A stretch of 64,000 nucleotides of DNA from Siphonodentalium dalli (taxonomy: Eukaryota; Mollusca; Scaphopoda; Gadilida; Siphonodentaliidae). Below are positions 43,261 through 55,451 of this stretch, in pieces. Under the pieces are notes generated by a model, which was given only the letters and a program-made list of their open reading frames with translations, was not told the DNA's origin and searched no databases. The stretch covers positions 116,423,509-116,487,508 of the forward strand of contig CP136068.1 of the NCBI GenBank assembly GCA_032622095.1, given 5' to 3'. The first letter of the stretch is position 1. Every line of letters begins with the position of its first letter. The position numbers and the translations under genes are program-made.

Positions 43261-43454
43261 TTAACCCTTTACCCAACAGAACGGCCCTGTGCCAATGCAT
43301 TATCTTATATATGCGAGTCGACCATAGGTCGCCTCGCATATATAAGAGAATGCATTGGCTTAACACATATTAAAAATGATAAAATTGTCAAAGAATGTAG
43401 AAAAATATTATAAAAATTGTTAAAAAATGTAAGAAAAAATTATAAAATTGTTAA
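43261..43454. mobile_element. Type P MITE, left part, split by a 6.2-kb element
   Basis: TTAA, CCCTTTACCCAACAGAACGG, one hairpin (43290-43359) and AT-rich spacer repeats up to ATTGTTAA. The remainder resumes at 49664. Confidence 0.8.
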
Positions 43455-44792
43455 AAGGGAACTGTTAATAAAACTTTTTGTTCAGTAAAATAAACTATAC
43501 CAGTGTCATAACGTAGAATTAAGGTTACTAAAAACGAATCATATTCGAAAACACCAACTTATAGCGTAAAAATCGAGATTTTAATCCCTTTTTGACGTCG
43601 AAAATACTTAGGAAAAACTCAAAAGCCACTCGCCAGTTTTATGTGCACAAAGAAGCGTGACGTTAACGTGGGAACGCAACTTTTTTTCTGATCAGGGAAT
43701 AAGACGTAAACATGTCCACGTGTTTCTCATTTGTTTTGTTAATGGCGACTTACGATACAAATCTACTATTTGGAGATTTATAAAGTATTGATGACTGAAC
43801 TGTGTAATCATATAATATCACGGAGTTGTGCTAGGACTATACGTTGGACGCTGTTTTGAGAATTTTCGACGAATATTGTGAATTGGATTTTCGATTCTGG
43901 AGGTTGACACTGACAGGTCACTTTTGAAAGTCAGATTTATGTTTTACAAGAATGTTTATCAATCAAGAGTCAACATTATTGGACTGTAATGTGCATTATG
44001 AACAGTTGTCTGCAGTTTTCAACACATTCTTGGTGGAAAAAGATTCTAAAACTACGATGCTATTTGGGAAGTAAATCACCTATTTTCGATGTTTTTTTCC
44101 GATGGTAATCTGACGTGGGTCGTTTTGAACAATGCCAGCAAGGGGCTGATGCTGAACTCTTCCAATTTGATGATTATTTATTATAATTAATAAATATTTT
44201 TCTTTTAACCATTTCGCTTGTATATATTCTCCAAAATCAGTTGGACAAGTGTAGGTGAACAACCGATATACAATAATAGCCTGATCGACTTAAAATAGAT
44301 TCATTGATCGGTCCAGAGGAGTCTGGAATTTACCAGATGCATGCTGACTGTGGAAGACCGATCGGTCTATTTAAGCACTTCCGGGCTATTATAGATCACT
44401 CGGTGATTCACCCAGGTCCGTTGGATGGCTCAAAGAAACGATGTTTCCTAAGAAATTCCTACCATGGCCGGTTTATATATACACCCTTAATTTGAACCAC
44501 ACAGTTGATTGTTTCGTACCATATTTTTTGTCATTTCACATCATATACATTTGTATGTTTCGTTGGTTCCCACAAATGATAATTGGTCATGCGTATTCAG
44601 CGTACCGTGTGAAAAATTATTTTAATTTTGTTAGCTTAATGAAAGCGAACATGTTTACGATTTAACGTTACGTGATGATGACAACCCGACAATTACATGT
44701 AAACATATTTCTTTCTTTTTTTGCGAAAACAAATTAACAAATTGAAATTGTGGCAACAAAGTTAAAGATACATAATCCGAATTAACGCTTGC

Positions 44793-44892
44793 ATATTACT
44801 ATTTCCTTGGCTTCGGGGGTAAACATATTTGATTCGAGTCGAGGAACCCACCCGTCAAAGCTCAGAGTGATCAGATACCAATTTTTTAAATC
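44793..44892 (-). repeat. R3 repeat fragment
   Basis: Reverse of 11472-11578: TTCGGGGGTAAACATATTTG and CAAAGCTCAGAGTGATCAG. It lies inside the 6.2-kb element. Confidence 0.6.
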
Positions 44893-45928
44893 TATTATTT
44901 TTCACCATCTATAATTTTTGGTGTCGCACTAAAAAGTCTACTAGTATGAGAAGACGTTCTCGGACCAAATTGCGGATGAAGATGGATAACTCTAAAAGCA
45001 AGTGGCTTTTTGTGTCAGCTATTTGACAAACCGGAAAAATTGTGTTGAACAAAATGTTGATAATAACAGGTTTTGGGCAATTGTTTACTATTGTTGACTG
45101 GTTAGCATTATTTTTTTTTGGGGCATTAATCGATAACCGAAGCGGCATTTCCAAAAAATGGTTGTTGTTGGAATCTGATAATATGGGAACCATCGAATCG
45201 GTTTGAGTACCTTTAATGTTATTTCAAAAAAATAATACGGTATACTCAATGGTACAAATTGTCGAAATGATACATGTAATGGTATGAAATGTCCAGAACC
45301 CTGGTGTGAAACATCTCTATGTCAAACTTCTATGGCACGAAATGTCCAGCAACCTATTGGCTGTTCAGTCCATTGCACATTATAATTTATTTCCAAATAA
45401 AGGTAATACTAAATATAAAAGCAGCGTTTAGTGTTAAGTTCAATCTTGAACTAATTGTACATGTGATATAGTCACATGGGCTTGTTGTAAAGAAAACAAG
45501 TAAAATTGAGGGTGCCACTTTATCAAACATTATAAATGCATCAATATTCTATTAATACATTGGGGAGGGGGTCCACCTTGATATCATACCTGTATGTTAC
45601 GACAGCACCCCTACTGATGGCTATATCGGTCCAAAATTTGTTCGAAAATTATTAATTAGATATGACATTTTTGCCCGGTACGGCTTGTTATCAAACTACA
45701 TTTGTACATGTACTTACCGTACTAGTAGGTGAATATCACTTCAATTTGCCTTAAATCGAGTAATATAGTTTTAGGACATCACCTATCAGAGTAATATGGC
45801 TTTACAACATGGCATAATTCTATTTCACTGTTAAATAATACATAGACAATGATTTTTTGTGATGTCACTCATTTGAACGAGTTGTCAATATTACACTGTT
45901 ATTAGAGGCAAACTAATTAATGTTATGG

Positions 45929-46086
45929 ATAGGGTATTACTTGGTTGGTTTGATATTATAGGCCTGATTTCAGCCCTCGGTAACCTCATTTCAGCCTTCG
46001 ACCTTCGATGTCAGGCTGCATGATGGTGATATGAGGTTACCTCAGGCCGATATTGGGTCTAATATCAAACCAACCAAGTAATATCC
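45929..46086. repeat. Palindromic repeat R4, second copy
   Basis: GGGTATTACTTGGTTGGTTT and GGTAACCTCATTTCAGCC face ATGAGGTTACCTCAGGCC and AACCAACCAAGTAATATCC. The centre is TTCGACCTTCGATG. Confidence 0.75.
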
Positions 46087-46899
46087 TCTAAATATTATGT
46101 AACTAGCAGGGTCGTTAACATGCAGTGTGGTATTGTTTTGCCCCTCCCACTTTTCGTCCCTTACCCCAATACCGTCAAGTGCTGTATACATTTCTAATCT
46201 GCACAATTATGTTGATTATCTTTCTCGTAAGAAATTACCCCTGTTAGACCCCTTTGGAGCCATCTACATGTAGGTCCCTCGTGAATTTATATAGAATAGA
46301 CATTCACAAATATACCGGTAGGTATAGATAAAGATTTTTTAAGAAGTTCCCGGACCCCTGTGGTTGTAAATAGAATGCACTCAGAGATTCTGACTCCAAA
46401 CTTGTGCCACCTTCTAATTTACATGTACCGGTATACTACCGGTAGTATTGCTTGATAAGTTGATAGACATCTGTTGATTTGATTTGAGTTGAAAGATTAG
46501 AAAATCAGTGCCCCTCCCCCTCAAAATTATCATTTAAGGTATAATCTTGGTTTTTAATGTAATTTTAGTTTTTTAAAGATGGTCTATCTCTCCCTAAACC
46601 AAGTTTTATATGCAGCAGTTTTCTGAAATATGTATGATATATTAAAAATAATAAATATGAATTGAAAAACCCTGTCCGGAAATGCTTCTATCTGACAATA
46701 TTGATTTTATTTTATATTTTCTGGTATATTAGATACTAGTACATACACATGTACAACTAATTTGGGACATTTTACAGCTCGCAAAAATGTTTGGAGTGTA
46801 GCAAGTGGGAGAACTCTATCTGAGATCGCCTGAAAGTTTTATGACATGACGGTTTGTTGTAAAAATAGTAACGAAAAATATGTCCCAATTGATAATCAC

Positions 46900-47090
46900 A
46901 TTATATAAGAAATTGAATGCCTTCATAGTGGTGAACATCTACATGTATACCAAATTTCATTAAGATCCAAGCAGTTATTAGCACTACTGTTCAAGTTATG
47001 CCCTGAACAGACATCAGCCGGGTGGACAGACAGGTGCAAAACAGTATACCCCCCTTTTTTTTTAAAGGGGGTATGAATATCGATAATTGA
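46900..47090. repeat. Dispersed repeat with CAGACATCAGCCGGGTGGAC
   Basis: Shares the phrase CAAAACAGTATACCCC with a segment near 28835-28850, and ends in a CCCCCC/GGGGGG foldback (47050-47072). Its class is unknown. Confidence 0.4.
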
Positions 47091-47442
47091 TATATATAAA
47101 GCATTTCCTGACATGTGTCTTTGACTCGATTTTATTATTTTATACCCTGGGAATTATAGAAAACATATTTAGGAAGCCATAGATATAAATCCATCTTCAA
47201 ATGCTGATCTGACACAAACTGATATATGGTGTTTGTGATTCGGTATAAAGCCTTTAGACTCTACTGTTCAGACTTTACTGTTTACAGCTACCGGTATAAT
47301 CTTGTGTGCCAAATACAACTGCAGGGTGGAATATAAGTGCAGGGTGAAAATGTCTGGAAAAAAATTAAGCATAGTTTAATAGAAGTGTGTGCTCACTGTG
47401 GGAACATATCAATTATCACAGAAAAGTTGATATATTGTGGAA

Positions 47443-47871
47443 GATCAGACGCTCCTAAATTACTATTTCTTTAGCTTCAGGGGTAAAAAATATTTGATTC
47501 GAGTCGAGGAACCCACCCTTCGAAGCTCAGAGTGATCAGATATTGATTTTTGAAGTTTGTTATTTCTCGAGATGTATACTAATAATTGGCACAGAAACAC
47601 AAGGTCAAACGGACACATTGCGGATGAAGATGGATAATTCTAAAATCAAGTGGTAATAATAACTTGATTTTAGAGTTATCCATCTTCATCCGCAATTTTG
47701 ACCGAGACCACTTTTTGACGGCGTGTTTTTGGGCCACAAAAAATAGAAATAATAAACTTCAAAAATTGATATCTGATCACTCGTGGAGTGTTGATGGGTA
47801 GGTTCCTCAACTCGAATCAAATATTTTTTACCCCAGAAGCCAAAGAAATAGTAATTTAGGAGCATCTGATC
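47443..47871. repeat. R3 full palindrome, ~430 bp
   Basis: Two inverted arms meet near 47655 (CTAAAATCAAGTGGTAATAA / ACTTGATTTTAG). The outer ends read GATCAGACGCTCC and its near-complement GGAGCATCTGATC. Inner landmarks are TACCCCAGAAGCC and CATCTTCATCCGC. It is a foldback element, and the open frames on it are spurious. Confidence 0.75.
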
Positions 47872-48340
47872 GGATTGAGTACCTTTAAACAATTATTTTT
47901 GTATCTAGACTTGATTATAAAGCAAGTTTTCGCAATTGACATGCTTAAAATAGATACATGCATGGGGAAATGTAACCATCGTTGTCTACATGCCCCATGT
48001 GCGCAACATATCAAATGAAAAATCCAGTCTCTTGTAGTACTTGTACTAGTGTTTGTAATTAAACTATTTGTATAGCACTTGTTATTTAAATTTAGAACAG
48101 AGCCATAATTTTGTTTAAATGTGCAGATCTACATGTTTGGTATTATTAAGCATCGTGCAGGGTGGATTTTTCTCATAAAATTAATAAACATACAGGTACA
48201 ATTATTTGGCACACAAGAGTAGGCACTTTGGCGGAGTCTGGTGTCAGATGTTAGATGCTGATAGTCTAAAGGGTCAGCGTCTGGTTGTTCCCCTTGCAGA
48301 GGAGATAAAAATGGGTACACAACATTTTGGATCGTCTTAA

Positions 48341-48605
48341 GTCGTTTCGTACCGGTACCATATTTTTTGTAGTTTCGCTCCATATTTTTTGTAGTTTCGT
48401 ACCTTATTGTTTGGTCGTTTCGCACCATGTTGGAAATCAATTCGTCTTTTCATACCAATTATACCATATCACTATACATGTATGTCACACCATAGGGAAA
48501 CAAATTAATGATATTCTCCAAAGTACGAAATAAAAAAAAGTAACCAAACAATCCGGTATGAAACAACCAAAACATATGGTATGAAACGACCATGGACATG
48601 GTATC
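48341..48605. repeat. Inverted repeat with GTCGTTTCGTACC units
   Basis: GTCGTTTCGTACCGGTACC on the left faces GGTATGAAACGACCATGG on the right. Intermediate partial units TAGTTTCGTACC and GGTCGTTTCGCACC lie between. Related AAATGTCCAG phrases occur at 45258-45350. Confidence 0.55.
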
Positions 48606-49215
48606 GGCTTGAGGTGTACTCGATTTCTACTCTGGCAATGTTCAGAATCCTATCCAACGAGTCACGACACTGGTATGAAGCGTCTAGAACTTAGAATCCA
48701 TATTTAATATAATTATAAATCCTTCAGACATTCAGTGTTACCGATCACCATCATCAACAACTGACTGTTCAAGGCGGTTCCACTCAATGTTTGTTTTTAA
48801 GAAGTCATAACGACTAAGTCTATATAAATCTACAGTGCTAGTAGGCAGTAGATCGAACGATTCTCTGATGGTGCTGTTACTAGTGTTAGCACTTAATGTT
48901 ACACACCTCCTATAATTAAGTTCTCCATCAGATTTTGACACAATCCCTGCCACACTGCGGTCTGGGGACACTCACAGTAGTACTAGTAATGAGTGGGTAG
49001 GCCTACTAAGTGATAGTGATGCAGTCCTCAAATTTGGTTGCTTTATTTTCCTTGTTTTCTTCGAAATTTTTTTTTAGAGTTAGATGTAGATTATTCATTT
49101 GTAGAATAACAATCAATTGTCATGACAATCGTCGTCAACAATGAATGACATTGATTGATAATTTGATCGATTCAATGATTGTTGGGCCGATTGTTGACAC
49201 TGTGACTTGGTGAAT

Positions 49216-49494
49216 TTAAATTTTAAGTCTGGCTGTCCTTGCGAGAATGCGACTATCTTCCGAATTCTTCGTCGGCTGGTTCAGTAAATATGGGCCCATA
49301 TTCAAACGCAAGCCATCAAAGGCATCTTCAGTATCTGCCATAGATGCAGGATCCTCCGCAACACGTAACTCGTCGTCATTTTCGTGACCAGAGACACTTT
49401 CAAACGCGGAAATGCTGTGTGCAGAAGCCATTTTTCGTAAACAGTTGGTGTGCGGGGGCAAGTCCCACTTTGACGTCACGGGTGTTGCGGTCAC
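49216..49494 (-). pseudogene. Acidic N-terminal-like fragment inside the 6.2-kb element
   Basis: The minus frame reads MASAHSISAFESVSGHENDD, ELRVAEDPASMADTEDAFDG and LRLNMGPYLLNQPTKNSEDS. From memory, a Ser/Asp-rich start followed by a PYLFEP-like motif occurs at the N-terminus of a large invertebrate family with a P2X7-type Cys-rich domain. That domain is not present here. It could be the 5' exon of the element's own gene or a captured host fragment. Confidence 0.35.
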
Positions 49495-49663
49495 GTGACT
49501 CGAGCAAAATCAGCTAAGAAATAATAATCGATTTTTAAAAGTCGCAAAAAACACGCTTATCGATAAAATTATATCTAATTTTTTATTGGATGTTATATTT
49601 GAACCTTATTCACACCAAACTAGCCATATAACATTGAAATGATAAACATTTAACAGTTCCCAT

Positions 49664-49929
49664 TTAAAGAATTTAAGAAAAAATGGTAAAAAGTGTTAAA
49701 AAAAATATTTTTTTTAGGCCAATGCATTCTCTTATATATGCGAGGCGACCTATGGTCGACTCGCATATATAAGAGAATGCATTGGCACAGGGCATAACTG
49801 TAACCATCACAATGTGGTCAATGAACCGGTTCCAATGATATCCATATTTGTATCGTGTTAGTGAGACAGGCCGAAGATATTTTAGGCTGTTGAAGCTTTA
49901 TTTGGGCGTTTTGTTGGGTAAAGGGTTAA
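49664..49929. mobile_element. Type P MITE, right part, after the 6.2-kb insertion
   Basis: Spacer AGAATTTAAGAAAAAATGG, one hairpin (49719-49787), the long subterminal stretch with TGATATCCATATTTGTAT, and TTTTGTTGGGTAAAGGG then TTAA (49926-49929). Together with 43261-43454 it makes one complete P element. Confidence 0.8.
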
Positions 49930-50302
49930 CCATGAATGTTGTTACTGTCATCTCATATTCCTAGGAATTTCGTCCTGATGATTATTGAATGGTCGAGTCT
50001 AATACTGTTCTCGTGCCTGTTTATAACTACGAGGAGTCTATTACTGTTCTCGTGCCTGTTTATAACTACGAGGAGTTGCAGTGATGCTGCTATACGAAGT
50101 GGTTATATACCAGTATATATCATTCTAGTGTAGTCCGAGGCGGCTTCTGGACTAAGTGGCCGATTATCGGATCTTTGGCGTAGAATTGGTGAATGATGTA
50201 GATGTATATACTCAGCAATTGGTGCTTAGTTCTGATACCAGTACCACGAAATCCTGGACTGCTTACTGACAAAACACAGCAAAGTATAGCCGGGGAACAA
50301 GA

Positions 50303-52744
50303 TAATAACCCGATCATGGCGGGAGCAATAAAGATCCTGTACCCGCGCATGCTATTATATATACCTGGGCCCTGTTTCATGAAAGCAACTTATGACATAG
50401 TTGGGACTTAAGATGGTCATAAGTTCAAACTTCAGTCATAAGTGCGTTTCACGAACAGGGTCTTAACTTAAGATGGTCTTAACTTTGGTCTTAACTTTAA
50501 GACTGCTGTGAGGTGTCATAAGATAATCTTAAAGTTAAGACCCACGTGATAAGTGGCACATCGATCACAAGTATGGCGGCCTATGTTATTTTGCAAATTA
50601 CGGAGATATCTGTACATTGTCTGGGTGGGCAATTCGTCGTCTGGTATACAGGGTCGTGGCTACAGAGTGAGAGGGGGTGTTCGCCTCGAAATGTCCAACT
50701 ACACCCCCTTAAACAACACCAAATTCTCTTTGGGTTTAAACATTCCAACTGGTACCTCAAACTTTCCAAAACCATAGCTTGGAGAGGGCAACCCCCCCCC
50801 CCCCACCACCACCGTATCACAATATGGTTAGTTTTGTAAAAACAATTCAGAGCACAGGTTTATCATCAGGGACGTGGCGAATGGGGTTTGTGTGTTGTCT
50901 ACCCCCCCCCCCCCCCCCCACACACACACACTTTGGTCAAAATGTTTAGCAATTGGAAATTTCATGCCTGACAACAACATTAATCGTACACTATATATAG
51001 GTTTCAATTGTTTGAATTTCTAACTGGTAAAGGAATGTGTTGTTTAGACAAACAGCAGCAACCGAAAATCACCAACTTTAGGGGCGTCAGGTTAGAAATT
51101 TCGAACTGTTGGAATATTTGAGATACCAATTGGAAAGTTTAAATCCAACGGGTGTGGTGGACATGGCATTTCGCGAACATGGAAGTTTGGCCCGCTTCAA
51201 TTAAGGGGCGGATGCAGTTGGAAATTGCACGATGTACCCCCCCCCCCCACAGAGACCAACTAGCCACCCGAGCCTCGTCGAATGTAGGATGTAGTCAATT
51301 ATCAGCTGTGTATGTGACCTATAGATAATATATATTATAAAATTGTATTACCCACGAATTAAACTTTTGATAATAATTATGGCCTAGCTCAAAGCTCACA
51401 ATCTCCTCTGTGTTATTCCATATGTGTGTGGGGAGATGGGGTAAAATGAGATCAATTAATGTATTGATTCTTTCCTCTTTCCAAATTTCCGTCGGCTGTT
51501 TACAAAGCAGATATGTCATATAGGAAAGGTAACACAAACGCTCTTTATCAAAATATGTTTTAGAAATAGTGACAATTTTCTATAGAGAATATTATTTTTA
51601 TTGAGTTTATGCCCACGCCCATATGTCGTGATTTTCAAGGCTGTCCAAATTTTTGTCATGTTTTTTTTCAGGGGTGGGATGACCGTTGTACAGCATACTG
51701 TATATATGATATACACACCCGTAACGATGACACCCCTTAATACTAGTGTGCTAATGAAAATGTAGTTATATATATATCCATGGTATGACAACCGCATAAA
51801 ACATCTGCATAAAAATAATTAAAAAGTTACTCTAACAAATATTTTTCATTTCCCTTTGAATCGAAAAATGACCTATATGTGTGTCCTGATGACATCGCCG
51901 ATTTATTTTTGATTATTGCTACACGTAGAGAGCGGTGGTCGATAATACACGAGTTATGCCGGCTCACATACAAAAATCGCCGCCTGATCATTGCTCTCAG
52001 TGGATTAACTCGGCGTGAATGCATGGTCGCAGTCATGCATCGATCCATATAATTATATTGTCTTATTTCTGACACCGCCACTCGTCAGTAAACGCAAAGC
52101 TCGTCATTTTAAGAGCATGTGATGTACTCATGTTCGAATTCACATCGTGGAACTCATACAAGTCTAAGATCCATATGCGGATATAATGCCACTGACTATA
52201 GACACTAAGATACATGCGCTGATTCGCCCACCTCACCCAGCCGCTATCCAGCATCCCTGTCACACAATAATGTCAACTCGGACTCGGCTCTTTCTCGATA
52301 ACCTCTCAATGCCGTACATAAAGATTGCACAAGCCCACATTTTTTTGTTCCGGACTGTAGAAAATTGTCGATAACCAGTCTAAATGAGCGGGAACTTAAC
52401 TTACTACTTAAGTAGGACTTAATCTTGTTTTGTGAAACGCGTTCTTGAAACGGAAAAGTTACATCATAAGATCCACCTTAGATCTTAGATTAAGTCCATC
52501 TTAAGATAATCTTATGACCTTGCTTCATGAAACAGGCCCCAGGCTTCCTATGAGTCTCCCATAGCTAGGGAGCCTCGCATATAATTATAAGAGAATGCAC
52601 TGGCTTACAAGGTCAAGGTAAATATAATTAGGCCAATGTATTATATTATGCGAGGCTCCCTAATGGATAACTTGCACATATAATATAATGCATTGGCACC
52701 GGGTTTTCGCTAAATTTCAAGAAGCTCCAGTCATGGAAGGGTTA
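50303..52744. mobile_element. Type S MITE split by a 2.2-kb element
   Basis: The left part (50303-50364) reads TAACCCGATCATGGCGGGAG, AAAGATCCTGT and CATGCTATTATATAT. The right part (52543-52744) has the rest of hairpin one, a second hairpin (52629-52700) and AAGCTCCAGTCATGGAAGGG with TTAA (52741-52744). The order fits one S element opened in its first hairpin. Confidence 0.65.
50365..52542. mobile_element. 2.2-kb element with GGGCCCTGTTTCATGAA ends
   Basis: The left end CTGGGCCCTGTTTCATGAA and the complement of the right end, CTGGGGCCTGTTTCATGAA, are inverted. Both are followed by ACTTATGAC/GTCATAAG-type phrases rich in CTTAAGAT. GGGCCTGTTTCA-type ends are familiar from invertebrate cut-and-paste elements (ISL2EU-like), but I cannot confirm the class. 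No transposase frame survives. Poly-C runs occur at 50791-50804, 50901-50919 and 51237-51249. Confidence 0.6.
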
Positions 52745-53437
52745 ATGTAGAACCCTTTAGGTCAACATACATGTAAGCCATTCCAGTGACGGCGACGCTG
52801 GTTCTAACACCGATAAGCGAGGGTGTGCGATACACGGCAAGGGGGGTAACCTGATTGGTGCACACGGCACGTGCCAAGGGGAGGTAAACTGATTGGTGCA
52901 CACGGACACGCTTGTCAGTTGCTTTCCAAGGGCCGGTTTTTGCGTGAATTTCCGATGCATTTAATCGTCTCTGATGGTTCCAACGGTAAATCTGATAATA
53001 GCCTAGTGGCTGAAAAGACAAAATATATAACATAACCATTACAAAAATGATAGCGTGGCTTCGAAATATGCATTCCACTTCTATTACGCTCGACTTTTAT
53101 GCAGAAATGTTCGAGAAATATTGGCCGTAAGTACTGGTATTACAATCATGTATTATATGTGTAATTTCTTTTTTCTTATATTTGTCTCCGAACTCCAGTG
53201 GGTAATTCAAGTTTCGCTTCGTTGACCGGCTTATTATTCTAGGTACAGCAGTCTGGCCCTTGTACATGTATAATTGAGCGTTTTTGTCTTCTTAGAGTGG
53301 ATTCGAAACTATCCTACGGACACCCGAAGCATATCCACAATATCCATAATGATACACTGTCGTGCTAATGCGTGTATTGCTGGAGGCGTCATATTGTCTC
53401 GCCATCTCTCTGACGACAATCGTTGCAGAGGAGCCCA
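52745..53437. other. No gene supported
   Basis: A minus-strand frame (53078-52731) contains an acceptor-like TTTTGTCTTTTCAG, but its translation has no recognisable domain. CTGATTGGTGCACACGG is duplicated at 52850 and 52890. Confidence 0.35.
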
Positions 53438-53836
53438 TTAACCCTTTACCCAACAGAAGGGCGCTGTGCCAATGCATTCTCTTATATATGCGAGTCGACC
53501 ATAGGTCGCCTCGCATATATAAGAGAATGCATTGGCTTAACACATTAAAAATTATAAAATTGTTAAAGAATGTAAGAAAAAATGGTAAAAAGTGTTATAA
53601 AAAGATTTGTTTTAGGCCAATGCATTCTCTTATATATGCGAGGCGACCTATGGTCGACTCGCATATATAAGAGAATGCATTGGCACAGGGCTAACTGTAA
53701 CTATCACAATGTGGTCAAGGAGCCGCTTCCAATGATATCCATATTTGTATGGTTCTATTGAGACAGACCGAAGATATTTTAGGCTGTTGAAGCTTTATTT
53801 GGCCGGTTTTGGCCGGTTTGTTGGGTAAAGGGTTAA
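53438..53836. mobile_element. Type P MITE, complete
   Basis: TTAA (53438-53441 and 53833-53836) around 391 bp. Hairpins at 53467-53535 and 53617-53683 are separated by TTGTTAAAGAATGTAAG spacer. The element at 61894-62292 has exactly the same length and is nearly identical, implying recent spread. Confidence 0.9.
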
Positions 53837-54111
53837 TATTTAAACTTGACCAATGTATCACAGTCTAAATAATTCAATACATCCGTATAACTGAACGGTA
53901 ATGTCCGTACATATAGCCAGCAACGCAGCCATTACGCATTGTTCCCATGTTTTTGTATTTGTACAACCGAACGTTACGTGTTATGTCCTGCATATATTAT
54001 GCACGTTCACAGGGTTCCTTGAGGTGGTTCAATTAACCAAAAGGGCGTTGACCAAAACGTATGGATTTATAGTCGTCGTTGTTGTAACATGTTGCTTATT
54101 CATAAATAGGG

Positions 54112-54215
54112 TATGATGATGATAATGTTGATGATGATGATGATGGTGATGGTGGTGGTGATGATGATGGTGGTGGTGGTGATGGCGGTGGTGATGGTGG
54201 TGATGATGATTTTTT
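54112..54215. repeat. GAT/GGT trinucleotide microsatellite
   Basis: Irregular (GATGAT)(GGTGGT) tract. The minus-strand polyhistidine frame across it is an artefact. Confidence 0.9.
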
Positions 54216-54478
54216 TTGTCGCCATGACTATGGATCATATGATGCATCACGTGGTGGTGGTATATGTAGCCATATGTACCTTCAAATAAGACATGTGTAT
54301 ATGTAGCGCATCAGGAATTTTAAGTATTATTCAAACACAAGATATGTTTTTGGAAGTTTCTATGAAATGAAAAATAACGTATTCTTGTTTTAAAATAAGA
54401 GGGACACATACATGTACGTCGCTCGTAGCACTATAGCTATCGTATCCCATGAGTCAACTGCTAATACAAAAAATTGTA

Positions 54479-54479
<1 letters not shown>

Positions 54480-54508
<29 letters not shown>
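54480..54508. repeat. (CT)n microsatellite
   Basis: About 14 uninterrupted CT units. Confidence 0.95.
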
Positions 54509-54511
<3 letters not shown>

Positions 54512-54641
54512 AATCATGTCATAAACATTTGTAAAAAATATTCTATATGTTCTTTGAGGGTAGAAATAAATATTGTTTAAACCAGATGGTAACAAGAGCG
54601 CGATGACACTTCAAAAAGATAATAATGGATACGCGACCAAC

Positions 54642-54832
54642 ATATATTATAACTATATATTATAACTATATATTATAACTATATATTATAACTATATATT
54701 ATAACTATATATTATAACTATATATTATAACTATATATTATAACTATATATTATAACTATATATTATAACTATATATTATAACTATATATTATAACTATA
54801 TATTATAACTATATATTATAACTATATATTAT
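54642..54832. repeat. 13-bp minisatellite, unit ATATATTATAACT
   Basis: About 14.7 units with no variation that I can see, ending at GTGGCGGGTGGC. The unit has no resemblance to the flanks. Confidence 0.95.
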
Positions 54833-54956
54833 GTGGCGGGTGGCTACATGCTTGAGATAACAACAATTGAATGGGAAGAGTCGACTGTCAAAACATCACC
54901 ATGTCAACAGGTTTACTAGGGCATGTTCAAGTGTGAGACTTATCTGTTAACAACAA

Positions 54957-55332
54957 GCAGCCTGTTCTCCTGAAAATAAGCTTATTTCAAAAACACAAAT
55001 AATACCATATCAACGTTACGTTTTTTACGCTCTATGTGAACTTAAATTGACTTACCAGATGTACATGCATGAACGCTATTTATAATGTATTTTCACTGTG
55101 ACCCGCGCCATAAAACGGAATAACGGGTTTTACGCTCTATATGAACTTAAATCGACTTACCAGATGTACATGCATGAAAGCTATTTATAATGTATTTCCA
55201 CTGTGGCCCGCGCCATAAAACGGAATAACGGGTTTTACTCCACTATGTGCTTATTTCAGAATCAAATGCGTCCAATATAAACCTATGTGAATATTTAGGT
55301 CAAATATGAACCTATTTACACGAGGTTATGTT
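54957..55332 (+). repeat. R1 repeat with an internal tandem duplication
   Basis: Runs from CAGCCTGTTCTCCTGAAAAT to ACGAGGTTATGTTG. The middle part TTTTACGCTCTATRTGAACTT through CGGAATAACGGG is present twice (about 55021-55128 and 55129-55237). Confidence 0.75.
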
Positions 55333-55451
55333 GTGACTGGTGGATCCCTCGTTTGTGACTTGGAATGGGCGGCACCCCGCCCCTACAACCCACTTAGAAA
55401 TGATATGTGTGGTGAATACCAAAATGAAAATGAAAGATGATCTAGACATTT

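Larger units (their letters stand above)
43451..49667. mobile_element. 6.2-kb TTAA-flanked element, Kolobok-like ends
   Basis: TTAA at 43451-43454 and 49664-49667 flank ends AAGGGAACTGTTAA and the complement ATGGGAACTGTTAA. Removing it rebuilds ATTGTTAAAGAAT, the spacer sequence of intact P elements. This proves both borders and the TTAA duplication. The interior has no long open frame. It holds an N-terminal-like fragment near its right end (49216-49494), the R3 palindrome, an R4 palindrome and other repeats. Kolobok elements use TTAA and start with purine-rich GGGAA-type ends, so that class is my best guess. The coding region, if there was one, has decayed. Confidence 0.75.

Noticed and set aside
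43136-43366. Frames shared among MITEs (LSQCILLYMRGDLWSTRIYK)
   Set aside because: This phrase is simply the translated hairpin and appears at every copy, with stops outside it.
52731-53078. Minus-strand 115-codon frame with an acceptor-like CTTTTCAG
   Set aside because: No recognisable domain, contains a local duplication, and ends beside a MITE. The evidence is too weak for a gene.
54029-54250. Polyhistidine minus-strand frame
   Set aside because: It is the translation of a GAT/GGT microsatellite.
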